The notes under the pieces were generated by a model. It was given only the letters and a program-made list of their open reading frames with translations. It was not told the origin of the DNA and did not search any database. Both the position numbers and the translations under genes were made by a program. A stretch of DNA of 21,888 nucleotides from Condylostoma magnum (lineage: Eukaryota > Ciliophora > Heterotrichea > Heterotrichida > Condylostomatidae): positions 1 through 21,888 of the forward strand of contig CAKKTI010000371.1 in NCBI GenBank assembly GCA_920105805.1, written 5' to 3'. The number at the start of each line of letters is the position of its first letter. Within the stretch, counting starts at the first letter, position 1. Below are positions 1 through 10,522 of this stretch, in pieces.

Positions 1-428
1 ACAGCTTTTCATAAGTTTCCAGATTCAAATTTACTATCAAATTGCAAATTCAAAGGATCTTATGGTACTTCAATGGTATATTCATGATTAAACGAGGGAA
101 ACGGTGTAAATTGTTTCATCCGTAAAAACTGATTTTAATCACTTTGAGATGCATTTTCAATAATTTCTTAAACTGTTTGGTCACTTTGGTTTAAAGGTGA
201 GTAATAGGCTCTTTGTATTAATCGATCTGTGCCTGCTATCCTTGCTTTTGAGTCGTATATTAAAATCCCGTCGTATTCATATCTATACAGAGATGGTTTA
301 CCTAGAGTTTTGTGTCTTTAATTGCAGTCACGGATTAGTTCACTAGTTTCTTATCTAGTGCTAAGAGTTCTTTGTTTTTTGTAGCCTGAGCCACTTATTA
401 TTGGAAGATACTGTACATTCTAAGACAT
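1..428 (-). CDS. Cytosolic carboxypeptidase (CCP/Nna1-like, M14), N-terminal part
   Basis: About the first 142 residues are present; the gene runs off the left edge. The diagnostic stretch is near the edge, around residues 125-142: DPLNLQFDSKFESGNL. This matches the start of the N-terminal beta domain that precedes the M14 zinc carboxypeptidase domain in the CCP/AGBL family. Family members trim glutamates from tubulin tails or from C-termini, mainly in the cytosol and cilia. The zinc-binding catalytic domain lies outside the window, so activity cannot be judged. The start is the ATG at 428-426, followed by a Ser/Arg-rich leader. TAA and TAG occur in frame as Gln, and a TGA at 11-9 reads as Trp directly after FESGNL. 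Upstream in the same frame there is readable but unconvincing sequence without a better ATG. Confidence 0.85.
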
Positions 429-697
429 TAAAATTGCAAGTTTTATAGTATTATTTATGAGTTAATATTAGTTTTTATCGTTGTTTGGAATGGGTTAAGT
501 GTAATTTACAGTTATGAGCTGAGATTATAGTTTAATATTGTATATTTGACTCTTATTATAAGAAAGATTAAAACAGTATATATGATAAACGATTCTTAAG
601 GCTATATACTACTCAACTTTAGGAATCCTAACAACTAAAATAAGAGAAGGTCTTAAAAAAGATAAACAACCTATATTCATAATCAAATATAACTAAG
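429..697. promoter_or_regulatory. Intergenic 269 bp, presumed 5' region of the carboxypeptidase gene
   Basis: This AT-rich stretch lies between the stop of the ATP synthase gene and the start of the carboxypeptidase gene, both on the minus strand. No convincing coding frame, RNA gene or repeat was seen. It is one of the two longest gaps in the window, so it presumably holds the carboxypeptidase promoter. No specific element can be named. Confidence 0.3.
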
Positions 698-1159
698 CTA
701 AAGATTGACTCCGGCTCCAGAAACACAATCTTTCACGTCCTGTCCGACTTTCCTCAAAAACTCAACTTCCGGCCCACTTTCCCCAACGGGTTCTTAACTA
801 AAAGTCTCACTTTTCTTCATTTCCTCCCAATCTAAGTCCTCTTTTTAATATGCTTCAAATAAGGCGATATCAACAATATTCTTTGAAGATTTCTACAAAA
901 TTCCTCCAATATGCGCAAATTTCCTTATTTGACCAGTTTTTAAGTGAATTTCAATCAGTCCTGGGTTAAGTGTAGTTTATACAGGCATGAATTAATGGTT
1001 AATAATACCCTTTCCGCCGTCTAAACTGTCGTAAGAGATGCTTTCGATTTCTACTGATTAATCGAAAATAGATAGAGTAGGGGTATGCATATTCACTACC
1101 ATTTAGTCTCCACGGGCTTCTGAGAAAGCTCTTACTAATACTCTGCGAAAGCCTAACAT
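698..1159 (-). CDS. Mitochondrial ATP synthase F1 delta subunit (bacterial epsilon homologue)
   Basis: A 153-residue protein that ends at TAG 700-698. The first 16 residues (MLGFRRVLVRAFSEAR) are Arg-rich and amphipathic without acids until late, as expected for a mitochondrial targeting peptide. Residues about 20-105 follow the beta-sandwich of F1 delta/epsilon: a VNMHTPTLSIFDQSVEIES strand pair, a GGKGIINHQFMPVQTTLNPG loop comparable to the family's G-x-x-G-I-L-x-x-H pattern, then LIEIHLKTGQ and FAHIGGIL. The C-terminal part is helical and acidic. The subunit belongs to the rotor stalk of the F1Fo ATP synthase in the inner mitochondrial membrane. Five or more in-frame TAA/TAG codons encode Gln. 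The last one is 31 codons before the stop. Length fits the family. Confidence 0.85.
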
Positions 1160-1305
1160 ATTTATTATAATCAAAAATGAACAATTAATACAAAAGCACA
1201 TTTATACAGACTTTTGTGCTGTATGTAAAAAATCACTTTATACATAGCATTACAAAATAATATAAAAGAATGCATAAATTTATCAGTTTAAGCTATTTTT
1301 ACAAT

Positions 1306-2034
1306 CTAAATACTCTCATTAACACTTAAAGCTCTCATTGGTCCAATTAACTTAATTTTATCCCCGAAATAAATCTTTGTATTATTTATAGTAGAAGGTA
1401 GCTCATATGTTCCAGGCCCAGGACTCCGAGCTCTATCCTTAGTAAAGTCAAAATTTCTACTTCCATACCCAAAAGTAATCTTATTAAACTTCTTATTTTC
1501 TATTAAACTTGTATTAGGATTATACGTTCCAGGAGGAGGACTCCTAGTTCTAGGTCTCTACATTATTCTTTTCCTAAAGCTAAACTATGGCCCTTCATTC
1601 CCCATGCTTCCTCTAACTCCATACGACCCAGGTCCGGGTGTTGTATATCTTTATCCCTAATACTTATCAGAATTACAGGGCCTTGGCCCTATTAAAGTTC
1701 CAAAATTTTTCTTATCAAAACTTGAAGGAGGATTATAAGCAGTTGGAGAAGGAGAGTCAAATCCTCTTTTATTGTACATATCTGGACGGTTCCCAAAACC
1801 AAAACTAGTAAAACGATGCGATAGGGTATTAGGAAGATCTACATATGTAGGCTCAAATTCCTACTTTTTCTACCTGAAACGATCTGCTCTTGAAAAACTG
1901 TACCTAGCTGTGTCTTTTCCTACTGTATTAATGTATGCTTTATCATTCGATCACTAAGGGTTTTAAGTTCTACTGGGTAAATAAGCTTTTAAACGATTTT
2001 ATATAGAGTCCTAGACCTTTCTATCCAATGACAT
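1306..2034 (-). CDS. Sperm-tail PG-rich repeat (STPGR/SHIPPO-like) protein
   Basis: A 242-residue basic protein with several Pro-Gly repeats: SPTAYNP, TTPGPGSYG, SPPPGTYNP and SPGPGTYEL, spaced through residues about 90-225. Around them lie Phe-Gly/Arg phrases typical of the family (RYSFSRADRF, SFGFGNRPDMY, ITFGYGSR). STPGR proteins are usually associated with microtubules of cilia and flagella; this role is inferred from the family. The start is the ATG at 2034-2032. A TAG-TGA pair near residue 28 reads as Gln-Trp. The stop is TAG 1308-1306, followed 15 bases on by an in-frame TAA. The gene starts 17 bp from the divergent IQ-motif gene and lies 146 bp upstream of the ATP synthase gene on the same strand. 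Confidence 0.85.
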
Positions 2035-2051
2035 TTTATAGTATCTACGGG

Positions 2052-4739
2052 ATGTCTAAGAATGTTAATCTTGTTGTATTATCAGAGGATAACTATGAGA
2101 AGTTTTTATAAGACAAAAAGTAAGCAAAACAGGCTATGAAGTAATAAGCGGAGCTTATAGTTACTTAATAGCATCCAGTGTACAATGAAAGTTAAACCAC
2201 TGCTGATGAGGTAAGTTTTAATCAGATTCTTAGTGCAGAAAATTAAAATCATTTAAGTAATCATTTAAGCTCACTTGGGCTAATGCCTTAAAATGGGAAA
2301 TTAGAGCCTACAACAAGACCCCCTTCTTATTTTAATAGTAACACAGATCTTAAGAAGTCTGTGAATAGGCTGTATTAATCATCTAGTAAGTCACAGTCAC
2401 TTTCTCAGATAAAACGGTAGTTTAGTATAAGGAAAGCTCACTCATAAAATTATAGCAAGACTGGAGCCTCTTTTACTAACTCTGAGAAGAGTTGCACTAA
2501 AAGTACCAGGATTGTTCCCTAAAAGAGACTTGATAAGTACTTCAATGAAATAAACAAATGCTGCTAAATTTCAGTCACAAAGCCAAAAAGAATAAGAAGA
2601 ATTAAGAAATAGGAGTAGAATTACCATTCGGGTTAAACTATACCAAGCTTAAGTTACAAATCTGTAGCAAAATCCAACACCTCTAAGCTTAATCTTAATA
2701 ATCCAAAATCACCTCCAACTTACTTCAAAGACGATGAATTCGGAGAGCTTTTTCAGATTTTACACAATAAAAACAAAGAAATTATGATCTAGACAAATAA
2801 GCATCCTAATGTTGACTCATAAGTTGTTTCTATAGCTTAATACCATCCCGCGAAGCTATACAAGATTTTATAAGACCCAAATTTAGACATAATAAGTAAG
2901 CAAAGATCTGATATATGAACCAACACACACGAGTAAAAGTTCAGGCAGCTTACATAGAAAAATCATACTTTTAATTCAATAACAAAGACGAAGATGTTCA
3001 GAGAGGAAGAAAAGCAAATCAAGGAGGACAAGCCAGATCTAGACTTAAAGTGAAAATTTGATTAACACTCACCGTGAATAAACGATCTAGATTACCATGA
3101 TCCGGATTATATGAAGTCTTAGGACTAAAACAAAGAAAAAAGAAAACCTATATCCAATATAAGAACATCGTATAAAGAAAGACCTAAGGAACTAACTAAA
3201 GAAGAACAGCATGTACAGAATTTATTGCAAAGAACTGGAGAAAAGGAAGTTACAAATTTACATAAATTGGAGAAAATTGTAAATAGAATGGATAAAGTTT
3301 AAAGCTTTGACAGGGCAATAAAGGCGTTTTAACTTATATCAAAATGAGAAGATTCTGCTAAGGCTTTTGAAGAGGCTAAGAGGCTTATTGCTATAAATAT
3401 ACTGAATTAGTGCTATTATGATATGAAAATTGTAAACAAAGTTAGATACTCATTCCTATCTGCCAAAGTAGCTGAATAAAGAGCAAATAAGGAAATAAGG
3501 GAAAAATTATTAGAAAAAGCAGAGAGTAAACGATTCAATTTGAGATAGTAATAAATGAGATTTTAGAGAGAACTGACATAATTCAGAAATATTGTAAGAA
3601 GACAAAAATATAAAAACTACTATGAAACTCCTAGAAGACAACTTATAACCACTTCTCATTCTATTAATACTCCTTTGTTTATACCTTTCATGATAAAACT
3701 AAGATATTTACCTAGAAACTTCCAGGCTAAGCCAAAACCTGCTAAATAAGAAATTTATCAAGTATAAAAATTGGCTTAATTATAAGATTAAAGCTAAAAA
3801 AACTTATCCGAGTGGAATAATGACGGTAAAAGTTACTTAAGAAAAGTAAAGTAGAAGGCTTCAAGACATAACGCAGCTGCTAGAATACAAGCCTTAATTT
3901 TATGCTGATTATATCATAGAAGGTGGCTTAAAATGAGGTTAAGTATAGTGAAAGTATAAAAAGCCTATAGAAAGTATAGAAGATGGAAATTATTGCTAAA
4001 AACTATCATTATGTATATGTTAATCAATGGTAAAAATAATGTATCAAATTTAATCAGAAAATATTAAGATACCTAACTATACTAAAAGCTGCTTAATGAA
4101 TTATAAAGTGATTCTAAAATGCTAAGGTGAATCAAATAATAAAAGAATAAGAAAAGTGGTTAAAAGAAGAAATAAAGAAGAGAGTAATAGCCTAGAAGAA
4201 AATTGCCGAAAAAAATAGTTAAAAATGAGCCTTTGGAGAATACTAATAAAAGGATTAGAAAGCAGGTTAAAATTCAGAATCCTGCAGTAAAGGAATCAAA
4301 TCATGCTGATGCCAATATCGATTTAGAATAAGTTGCTAGGAGAATTAATCTTACTATAAACTAAATCATTAAGGTAAGATAGCATATATGGCAGTAATAT
4401 ACAACGCATTTATCTTAAAGAAAAACTGACAATTAGCTAATAAATTACCTAGCTATGGAAGGAATTTATCCAGAAGAATCAGATCAATTTTTAGAGTCTC
4501 TTACCTTTCTAGAGTGGTAAGAATCATACATTAAGCCTTAAAGATCAAAAGATAAAGTAGATTTCCATATAAGCGCAAAAGATTTAGAAGGCAGAGATCC
4601 CGAGCAAATTATAAACCAGTTAAACTAAGAGTACCAAAAGGCATTGAATGCAAGAGAAATCATAAACAAAAAGGTCTCGAAATTTGAGATTCATGAGAAG
4701 CTGTTTAATAAGTTTGTAGAGCAAGTAGAGAACAGTTAG
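2052..4739 (+). CDS. Large IQ-motif protein, otherwise uncharacterised
   Basis: An 895-residue hydrophilic, Lys/Gln-rich protein in one uninterrupted frame that uses dozens of TAA/TAG codons for Gln and several TGA for Trp. Residues about 609-650 hold calmodulin-binding IQ-like helices: AARIQALILCWLYHRRW, then VQKAYRKYRRWK. Predicted helical, charged segments lie on either side; the N-terminal 200 residues are Ser/Asn-rich and probably disordered. No enzyme domain is seen. IQ proteins of this form are often cytoskeletal or ciliary, but that is an inference. It ends with a double stop, TAG TAA at 4737-4742, with 36 codons free of in-frame stops before it. The start, preceded by ACGGG rather than the usual A-rich context, is less certain than the frame; a later Met would shorten it slightly. 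Confidence 0.8.
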
Positions 4740-4742
4740 TAA

Positions 4743-4863
4743 ATTTTTCTTATTATAAACATTGATGAATTTTGCTTTATATGAAGTAAAAAGCTTAGAC
4801 ACAATATCTTCAATTGCTGATCAGTTCAACATGCCGTATTTTTTAATCAGTATTTGCAGATTA
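4743..4863. promoter_or_regulatory. Intergenic 121 bp upstream of the TLDc gene
   Basis: AT-rich spacer between two plus-strand genes. It must contain the 3' end of the IQ-protein transcript and the promoter of the TLDc gene. No specific motif could be assigned. Confidence 0.3.
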
Positions 4864-6087
4864 ATGTCAATAAACTAACTGGATTAGGACTGTCCTTTAC
4901 TTACAGGTACAAAACTTAAAGTTGCATATGTACACAAGAAAAATAACTCAAAATATAATCCTTAATGTGATATACATCTGAATAGTAGCACTGATATACT
5001 TACTCCTTGCTATTTATGCATAGAGGATGGATTGATTCCTGGCTCATTGCAAGTAGAGAATCACTCAATTACTTTCACACCTGTAAGATGCACTTATAAC
5101 AAATGCTAAAATCTTAATTCCTAGGACACTTAGCTATATGATCTAGAAGAGTTTACGACTATAATAGATTTCAGAGATATAGTGTAAATTAAGCTAATAT
5201 TCAAAAACTGCATAAAGATTAAATTATCAAATATCAATAATCATATCAGATCATCCGAGCCAGATCCAAGAGTAGCAGTTTTGATAAAACTGCATGAAAC
5301 AACAGACTAGTTTTAAGTTGATTAGCTTTTCTGCTAGTTAAACAGTAAATTAAAGTAAACGGATTATCCAGCAACGAATTCAATAACACAAGTACCTCAC
5401 TACGACTTAATTAGCAAATACGAGTAGTATCTTATACAAAAAAGCAGTGAAACTGATATATTTGAGAACCAATTGATATCCGGACGAGAAATGATACTAG
5501 ATTTTATTGAATAGATAATCTAAATAGAACTGGACTATCTTGAAAAGAAATTCCAGATGACTATAAACTTCCAAATGCCTTAAATCTGAAATCAATCTAA
5601 CCTTTTGGATGAGAAAATGCGTTATCAATTAGTTCTACAGCTTCCTAATCCCTACAACAATTGACCTTGAAAGCTCATTTTTACTCCGAAGTAACATGGG
5701 TCAAGTCTCACTTAATTCTTCATTCAATGCAGTGATTATAATTATACAATTGTTTTAATAAAGGACGAAAGTGGGTACATATTCGGAGGTTTTACCTCAA
5801 ATAAGTGATAAGTGAATTTTTCCAGCTATGGGGATTCTAATTGTTTTGTTTTTACATTCACCAATACGAAAATATTAGAGAGTTTTACATCCTCAGGGGA
5901 AAATGAGTTTTATATGATGTCTGACAGTGAAAGTATAGCAATGGGAGGGGGAGATCACACGGGATTATTCGTAACCAAGGACATAATGCTAGGGTTCAGT
6001 GGTATATCGGAAACTTACAACAATCCTCAACTATCTTATTCAAACCAATTTCATATAATAGATTTTGAAGTATGGGCTTTAGATTAA
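4864..6087 (+). CDS. TLDc-domain protein with an N-terminal PH/GRAM-like region
   Basis: A 407-residue protein. Residues about 263-407 are a TLDc domain: NNWPWKLIFTPKQHGSS, YTIVLIKDESGYIFGGFTS, the YGDSNCFVFTF strand, a TYNNPQLS loop and the end FHIIDFEVWALD, all in family order. TLDc proteins (OXR1, NCOA7, TBC1D24) are linked to oxidative-stress resistance and to regulation of the V-ATPase; which applies here is unknown. Residues about 45-130 contain IPGSLQVENHSITFTP, resembling a PH/GRAM-like fold found before TLDc in some members. TGA encodes Trp at 267, 269 and 315, conserved aromatic positions of the domain, which is strong evidence for the code. It ends with TAA TAA (6085-6090). The next gene starts 16 bp after the first TAA. 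Confidence 0.88.
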
Positions 6088-6103
6088 TAAATAATTCACC
6101 ATA

Positions 6104-7081
6104 ATGGTCGATTCCGCTTACATTCCCTTCGTATGCTTTTCAGCCTTCTTAGCCTTTGCATGGCTTAGCTACAGTGTTTGGTGAAATTTTAACTAATTAG
6201 GAGCTAATCGCCAGTATAAAAAACCTCTTCACAAGATTATGTCCTTTGTGCTAGTGTTTAAAACTTTGTATGAGATTATAGTTACCTTCTTATTTGCATA
6301 TATAGACACTCAGGCCTTTTAATACCTTAATCTGGGAAAAGCTACAACTTTCACACTTGCAAATACCTTTATATTCACTTCATTCATTCTTATCAGCAAG
6401 GGATTTTGTATCACTAGATTTTAACTTGATAGAAGCGATGTGACGGTAGTGGCTTTGACAATGGGAGCGGTTTATTTAGGGTTTTATGCGTTTATAATAG
6501 AACCGGAAAGACTGTAACCTTTGATAATCGTAATGCTAGTTATATTAGCCTATATGAACATAAAGTACACTTTAACTAACATTAATGGCCTGAAAACATA
6601 GCTATAGAATCTGAGATCTTCCGATATACACGCCATGATTGTGCCAGTGGCCAAGAAGCTGAAATTAATGTAGATTTACTTACTAATGCTCTAAGTGTAT
6701 TTTGCAGGGTAAGCTTTAGGCCATACTGCAGAAATGATCATGTATATATCGATAGGCTTTAATATAGATTCATATTTTGTAACATACTTTTTTGGTGAAT
6801 TAGTAGAAGTAGTTTGCATTTTTGTAGTTTTTTGGCTTTTTAGACCTAAGTATCAAGGATAGTACTATGAGTTTATTAGTTTTGCTAATAATGAACCAAT
6901 ATAAGAGCTCGTTCCATATATAAAAGCAGAAATTCCTACAGGATAATCATCCTCAAGCTACTAAGAATCAAATCCTGTAGTTATAATGCTTCCATAAGAA
7001 TTCTAAAGAGACTATCCATATAACTACGTAAAAGTTGGGATCAAAGAAAGTGTAGAACAGTTTCAAATTTTAAACGTGTAG
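6104..7081 (+). CDS. Seven-transmembrane protein related to GPR107/TMEM87/TMEM145
   Basis: A 325-residue protein with about seven hydrophobic helices in residues 5-260 and a polar C-terminal tail. LHKIMSFVLVFKTLYE, ISKGFCITRFQLDRSD and the loop NINGLKTQLQNLRSSD followed by PVAKKLKLMQ resemble the 7TM domain of the GOLD-domain seven-helix families (Lung_7-TM_R / GPR107, TMEM87, TMEM145 and plant CAND-type proteins). Known members sit in the Golgi or endomembranes. The usual luminal GOLD-like N-terminal domain is absent, so this is a 7TM-only form, or another family with the same core. The stop is TAG 7079-7081, 24 codons after the last in-frame TAA. Only 16 bp separate it from the TLDc stop on the same strand, and 24 bp from the convergent neighbour. 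Confidence 0.65.
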
Positions 7082-7105
7082 TTAGTAATAAGATTGTTAA
7101 CTAAT

Positions 7106-7756
7106 TCATGTTGATATTTCCCAGGGTGACAGTAGCTTGAATTTGAAGTAGGTTTCATACACAAAGTACTGCATAATGAATGTTATAAGTGTATTTAGCA
7201 TCATATGCAGCAGTGGTATGTATCTTGACCTCTTAAGATTGTGGTACCCTGCTAGAAATTCATTGTCATAGACCATAAACTTAATCTTTCCTTCAGCAGT
7301 GGCTTCTCTTTCTAGAAGCATATAAGTTACTTGGTTTGGGAAATTAAAGCTTTGAATTTGATCTTTGAAGGCTTCAAAGTAGAGATAGGTACTTGAGCCT
7401 CTTTGACATAAGGATGGGGAAAATATCATTTTATGGAAAGGGTCGTAGACCCTGCTACTATTAGAGTTGTATTTACATACAGCGCATTCATGGATTATTC
7501 AGGAAATCATGTTTAATAGGATAGTTAGGATGTTTATATAGGGCAGAAAGTAGATTATTAGAAGTATAAAAATATGCTTTGATTGCAGGTAAAACCAGCC
7601 TCTATATAAGCAGTTATTTCTTGCTTTAGTTAAGTAAAACTCGTCTTATCTATGCTCTGGGTTGTTATAGTGAGTTATAATTAAATTGTATCTAGATATA
7701 GGATCCCCTGGAGCAGATTTTTATCGTTGTCTTGTATTATCAAATTAATTATACAT
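7106..7756 (-). CDS. Uncharacterised membrane protein, 216 residues
   Basis: I do not recognise the family. Residues 1-60 are polar (KSAPGDPISRYN, NNPEHRQDEFYLTKARN). Residues about 61-89 form a long hydrophobic segment, possibly a hairpin, with one TGA-encoded Trp at 7501-7499. Residues about 90-175 are polar and Cys-containing, and residues about 178-203 form a final membrane helix. The coding frame is supported by composition over its whole length. The stop is TGA 7108-7106, the only candidate TGA terminator in the window; if that TGA reads as Trp, the protein ends three codons later at TAA 7099-7097. The start codon lies 7 bp from the start of the divergent gene at 7764. Confidence 0.65.
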
Positions 7757-7763
7757 TTTTATT

Positions 7764-8339
7764 ATGTCTATATACAGTGGATTTGCTACAAGATAACAGG
7801 AATTCATGTATGGAAAGTTAACGGAGAATCTTATCATGCTGCTTTAATGTAAAGTTGCTTAGGATTTAAAGAATAATCGCATTTAGGATGTTTAATGAGC
7901 TTAGCAATTTACTAAGATTCGCAAAAGGATGAAGAAAATGGAAATTGGGAAGTATTTATTGCCTAAGTTTTCATAATGCTGTGAATAATTAGCATCTACT
8001 GTATAGTTAAAGTTTTAGTAGAAAGATTTGCATAGTAGGAATAGTTCTGGGGATTAAACTGTATAAGATGTATAATATAGATAAAAGGTTAGAAAAACTA
8101 TACAATCTATCAAAGAAACTGTAAGTAATTACTCTCTTGAGCCTTCTACTGTACTAAAATTGCCAAAACAGTAAAAATACAACAATTTAGTACGAAGTTA
8201 AAGTTCTAACAGATAATCTATCAGTGTGTTACAAAAGAAAAAATCAAGGATTGGAGCAAAACATTTGTCTAAAGTACTAAATAAAAGTGAAATGAGAAAG
8301 GAGTACTTAATGAAGCGTTTGAATAGTAAAGGGAAATAA
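7764..8339 (+). CDS. Uncharacterised basic protein, 191 residues
   Basis: I do not recognise the family. The protein is rich in Lys, Gln, Ser and Arg with helix-forming N-terminal sequence (KLTENLIMLLQCKVAQDLK, QQFTKIRKRMKKMEIGKYL) and a disordered-looking Ser/Lys C-terminal half. No membrane segment or enzyme motif is visible. The other two frames of this interval give no comparable charged sequence, so the frame is credible. The start at 7764 is chosen as the first ATG; in-frame Met codons at 7806 and 7836 are alternatives that would relieve the tight divergent spacing. The stop TAA 8337-8339 has 40 codons free of in-frame stops before it and lies 7 bp from the convergent stop at 8347. Confidence 0.65.
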
Positions 8340-8346
8340 TTCAATA

Positions 8347-10500
8347 TTATAGATTATCTGCTATCATTTGTTTAGAAATCGGATAAGGTGTACCCAGCAC
8401 TTTTCTTTTATATGCATTTACTCTCTCTAGATGCTTACAGTTCTCACCGCATCTTACATCATGTCCTTACATTAACTTTTGAATTATTATGTTGATATGC
8501 TAGGGCAATGGTATGTGGTTTTCTTGAGTTTAATTTGCCTTTTGTCTTCTAGATTCTAATAATTGTTTTTATTTTGAATTAGTTTATTCTCTTATTATAT
8601 AATTTCTAGATTTTTATCATTATTAGTCAATTTTTGATTTAGCTTTCATTAGTAGGAAGTATTTGCTATATTCTTAATGGACTAGATAGTCTTATTCATA
8701 TTCTCTAAAAAATAAAATAAGCTGTTTTAGTTCTTGAATCTAAAGATTCTGTTTTTCTAGGAGAATTAAAGCTTATTCTTCCGTTATGTTTAATTCATCT
8801 GATATTTCAGTATAGTTAAAGGATGATTGCCCTGTGTAGTAATTAGTTGTTTCTTATATATCTTGAAGTAATAATTATTAATCATCATTAGTTTAGTCAT
8901 TTTAATAATCACTGTTTTAACGTTTTTGTAGATTGGTTTTAAATTATATGAAGGGTCTTTCTTACTCATCTTCAACAGTGTATTCTTTCTACTATGAATA
9001 TTGTTCTTATTATATTGTATTGGTTTATTGTATAGTAGTCTAATCATTATTTTATTGTTTGTTTATATTGGGCTGCTCAATATTTTAAAATTATTTACTT
9101 TTTATATTATCCTTACTTACTACATTATCTTTACTTTTTATATTATCCTTACTTTTTACATCATTTTTACTTTTGATATTATCCTTTCTTTCAATATTAT
9201 CTTTACTTTATCACTACTTATACTACTTTCTTTTCATTTCTTTTTGAATTATTTCTTGATTATGCTTTGTTCTTTCTATAATTGTCTCCTTTATTTGTAG
9301 TCTGCTTGAATATTTATCTGTACTAGTCTCTTATTGCTATTGTATAGGTAATCCGTAAAATTTCCCATATTACTTTTTACCTGTAATTTTTTCTATTTGT
9401 TAACTTAATGAGATGATCTAGCTTTCAGCCTATTTTATTACATTTGATTTATAGTTCAACTGTTTCTCTAAGTGACTCTAGTTATTTATCAATTTCTCAC
9501 TCTCAACTTGCAATCTTCTAATTTCTTATTTTTACTATACAATAGTTTACTATTAATTCCCAGTAGAAGATTGATAATCCTCCTGTATATTTTCAAGCTT
9601 ACCCATTAATTCAGCATATTTTATCTATAGCTCTCTATATACTTTACTTTTTTCCTCAAAATCCTTTGTCTTTTATCTTAATTTCATATCAGTCTTAAAA
9701 TACTACAACTCTTTCTCACTTGCCAAAGCTTCAATTGATAGATACTCATTTTCAGAGTAAACTTTTTCAACAGTCTAAGCTTCTGAAGCTTTATACTTTA
9801 TTTCTAATGGTTACTCTTTCATCTCTTTTTCTTAGTTTGGCCAAAGCCTTCTATGTAAAATTTTATACTTTTTTTAAAAAATTTAGTCGATTGAGGTTAC
9901 TTCGGGTATTTTCGACTCCTAAGGCACTTTAAACTTGAGCTTACGTAAATTATTGTATATCAGTCTCAGTTGCTTATTAATTTACTTATCATTTAGATCA
10001 TAAAATTTATCAACAAAGTCTTTAAAGTGTTCATAGTCATAATCTATTTAATCATCAAACATAGTTTACTAATTTTGTTGCTCAGTTTATGAAAATTTAT
10101 CGATTTTAAGCAAAGGTTTTTATTACATCGATTTTATATATCGCATAATTTACTGTTATGTCTACTTAAAACCAATAACTGCTTTTATTAGTATATTAGC
10201 TGCTTCTTTGTGTCTTATGCGTAAAGTGAGTGCAAAATTATCTAAATAGCCAATATAATATTCTAACTATTATAACGGATCGTTGTCGACACTTTAAGTT
10301 TAATTCCCGAACTTAGCTAATTCTTCCTTAAAATAATTATGACACACTCTTAAAGACTCATTAGTATAATTATGCTCTCGCATTGAACTAAGTCTAAGTC
10401 TTGAGTACTTAGGAGTTTAAATAGTTCTGGTTTAACTAAAACTGATTTTCTTTGTGTTCTTGTAACTAGGAGAAAGACTTTTATTTTTAGCTGAAATCAT
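8347..10500 (-). CDS. Coiled-coil protein, 717 residues, with a hexapeptide repeat
   Basis: One continuous frame of 717 codons. Residues 1-60 are Ser/Arg/Lys-rich and probably disordered. Residues about 200-430 are charged heptad-like helix (EKSKVYRELQIKYAELMGKL, EIRRLQVESEKLINNQSHLE). Residues 433-468 are six near-identical hexapeptides of type K-D-N-I-K-S. A Gln/Asn-rich stretch follows, then another helical region and a C-terminal Cys/His-containing segment (VRCGENCKHLERV). Such coiled-coil proteins in ciliates are often cytoskeletal or basal-body components, which is only a guess here. The stop is TAA 8349-8347, with an in-frame TGA two codons on. It starts 22 bp after the end of the upstream coiled-coil gene on the same strand. 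Confidence 0.75.
9097..9204 (-). repeat. Six tandem 18-bp units coding K-D-N-[IV]-x-S
   Basis: Six consecutive 18-bp units inside the coiled-coil gene encode KDNIER, KDNIKS, KNDVKS, KDNIKS, KDNVVS and KDNIKS (residues 433-468). The units are diverged at the DNA level but in register, so expansion was not recent. The opposite strand reads as a hydrophobic Phe/Ile/Leu run, which is a shadow of the repeat. Confidence 0.8.
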
Positions 10501-10522
10501 TATATTTATACTAAAAGTTAAC

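Noticed and set aside
429-640. N-terminal extension of the carboxypeptidase upstream of 428
   Set aside because: The frame is open but lacks an ATG and family similarity; the ATG at 428 gives a sensible start.
999-1184. Standard-code open frame on the minus strand inside the ATP synthase gene
   Set aside because: It is a shifted-frame shadow. The neighbouring frame gives a complete F1 delta subunit with targeting peptide.
7860-8110. A second plus-strand frame containing a hydrophobic stretch (VFIMLWIISIYCIVKVLVERF)
   Set aside because: The adjacent frame is continuous from an ATG at 7764 to a stop at 8337 with charged, protein-like composition; the hydrophobic stretch is a shifted-frame artefact.
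8340-8840. Continuation of the 191-residue gene past 8339 as a membrane protein
   Set aside because: It overlaps the well-supported C-terminal part of the 717-residue coiled-coil gene on the other strand, so TAA 8337-8339 was taken as the stop.
9001-9300. Hydrophobic 99-residue plus-strand frame that looks like a membrane protein
   Set aside because: It is the antisense of the K-D-N-x-x-S repeat and the adjoining Lys-rich coiled coil.
9720-9932. Plus-strand 70-residue frame
   Set aside because: Antisense to continuous coiled-coil coding on the minus strand.
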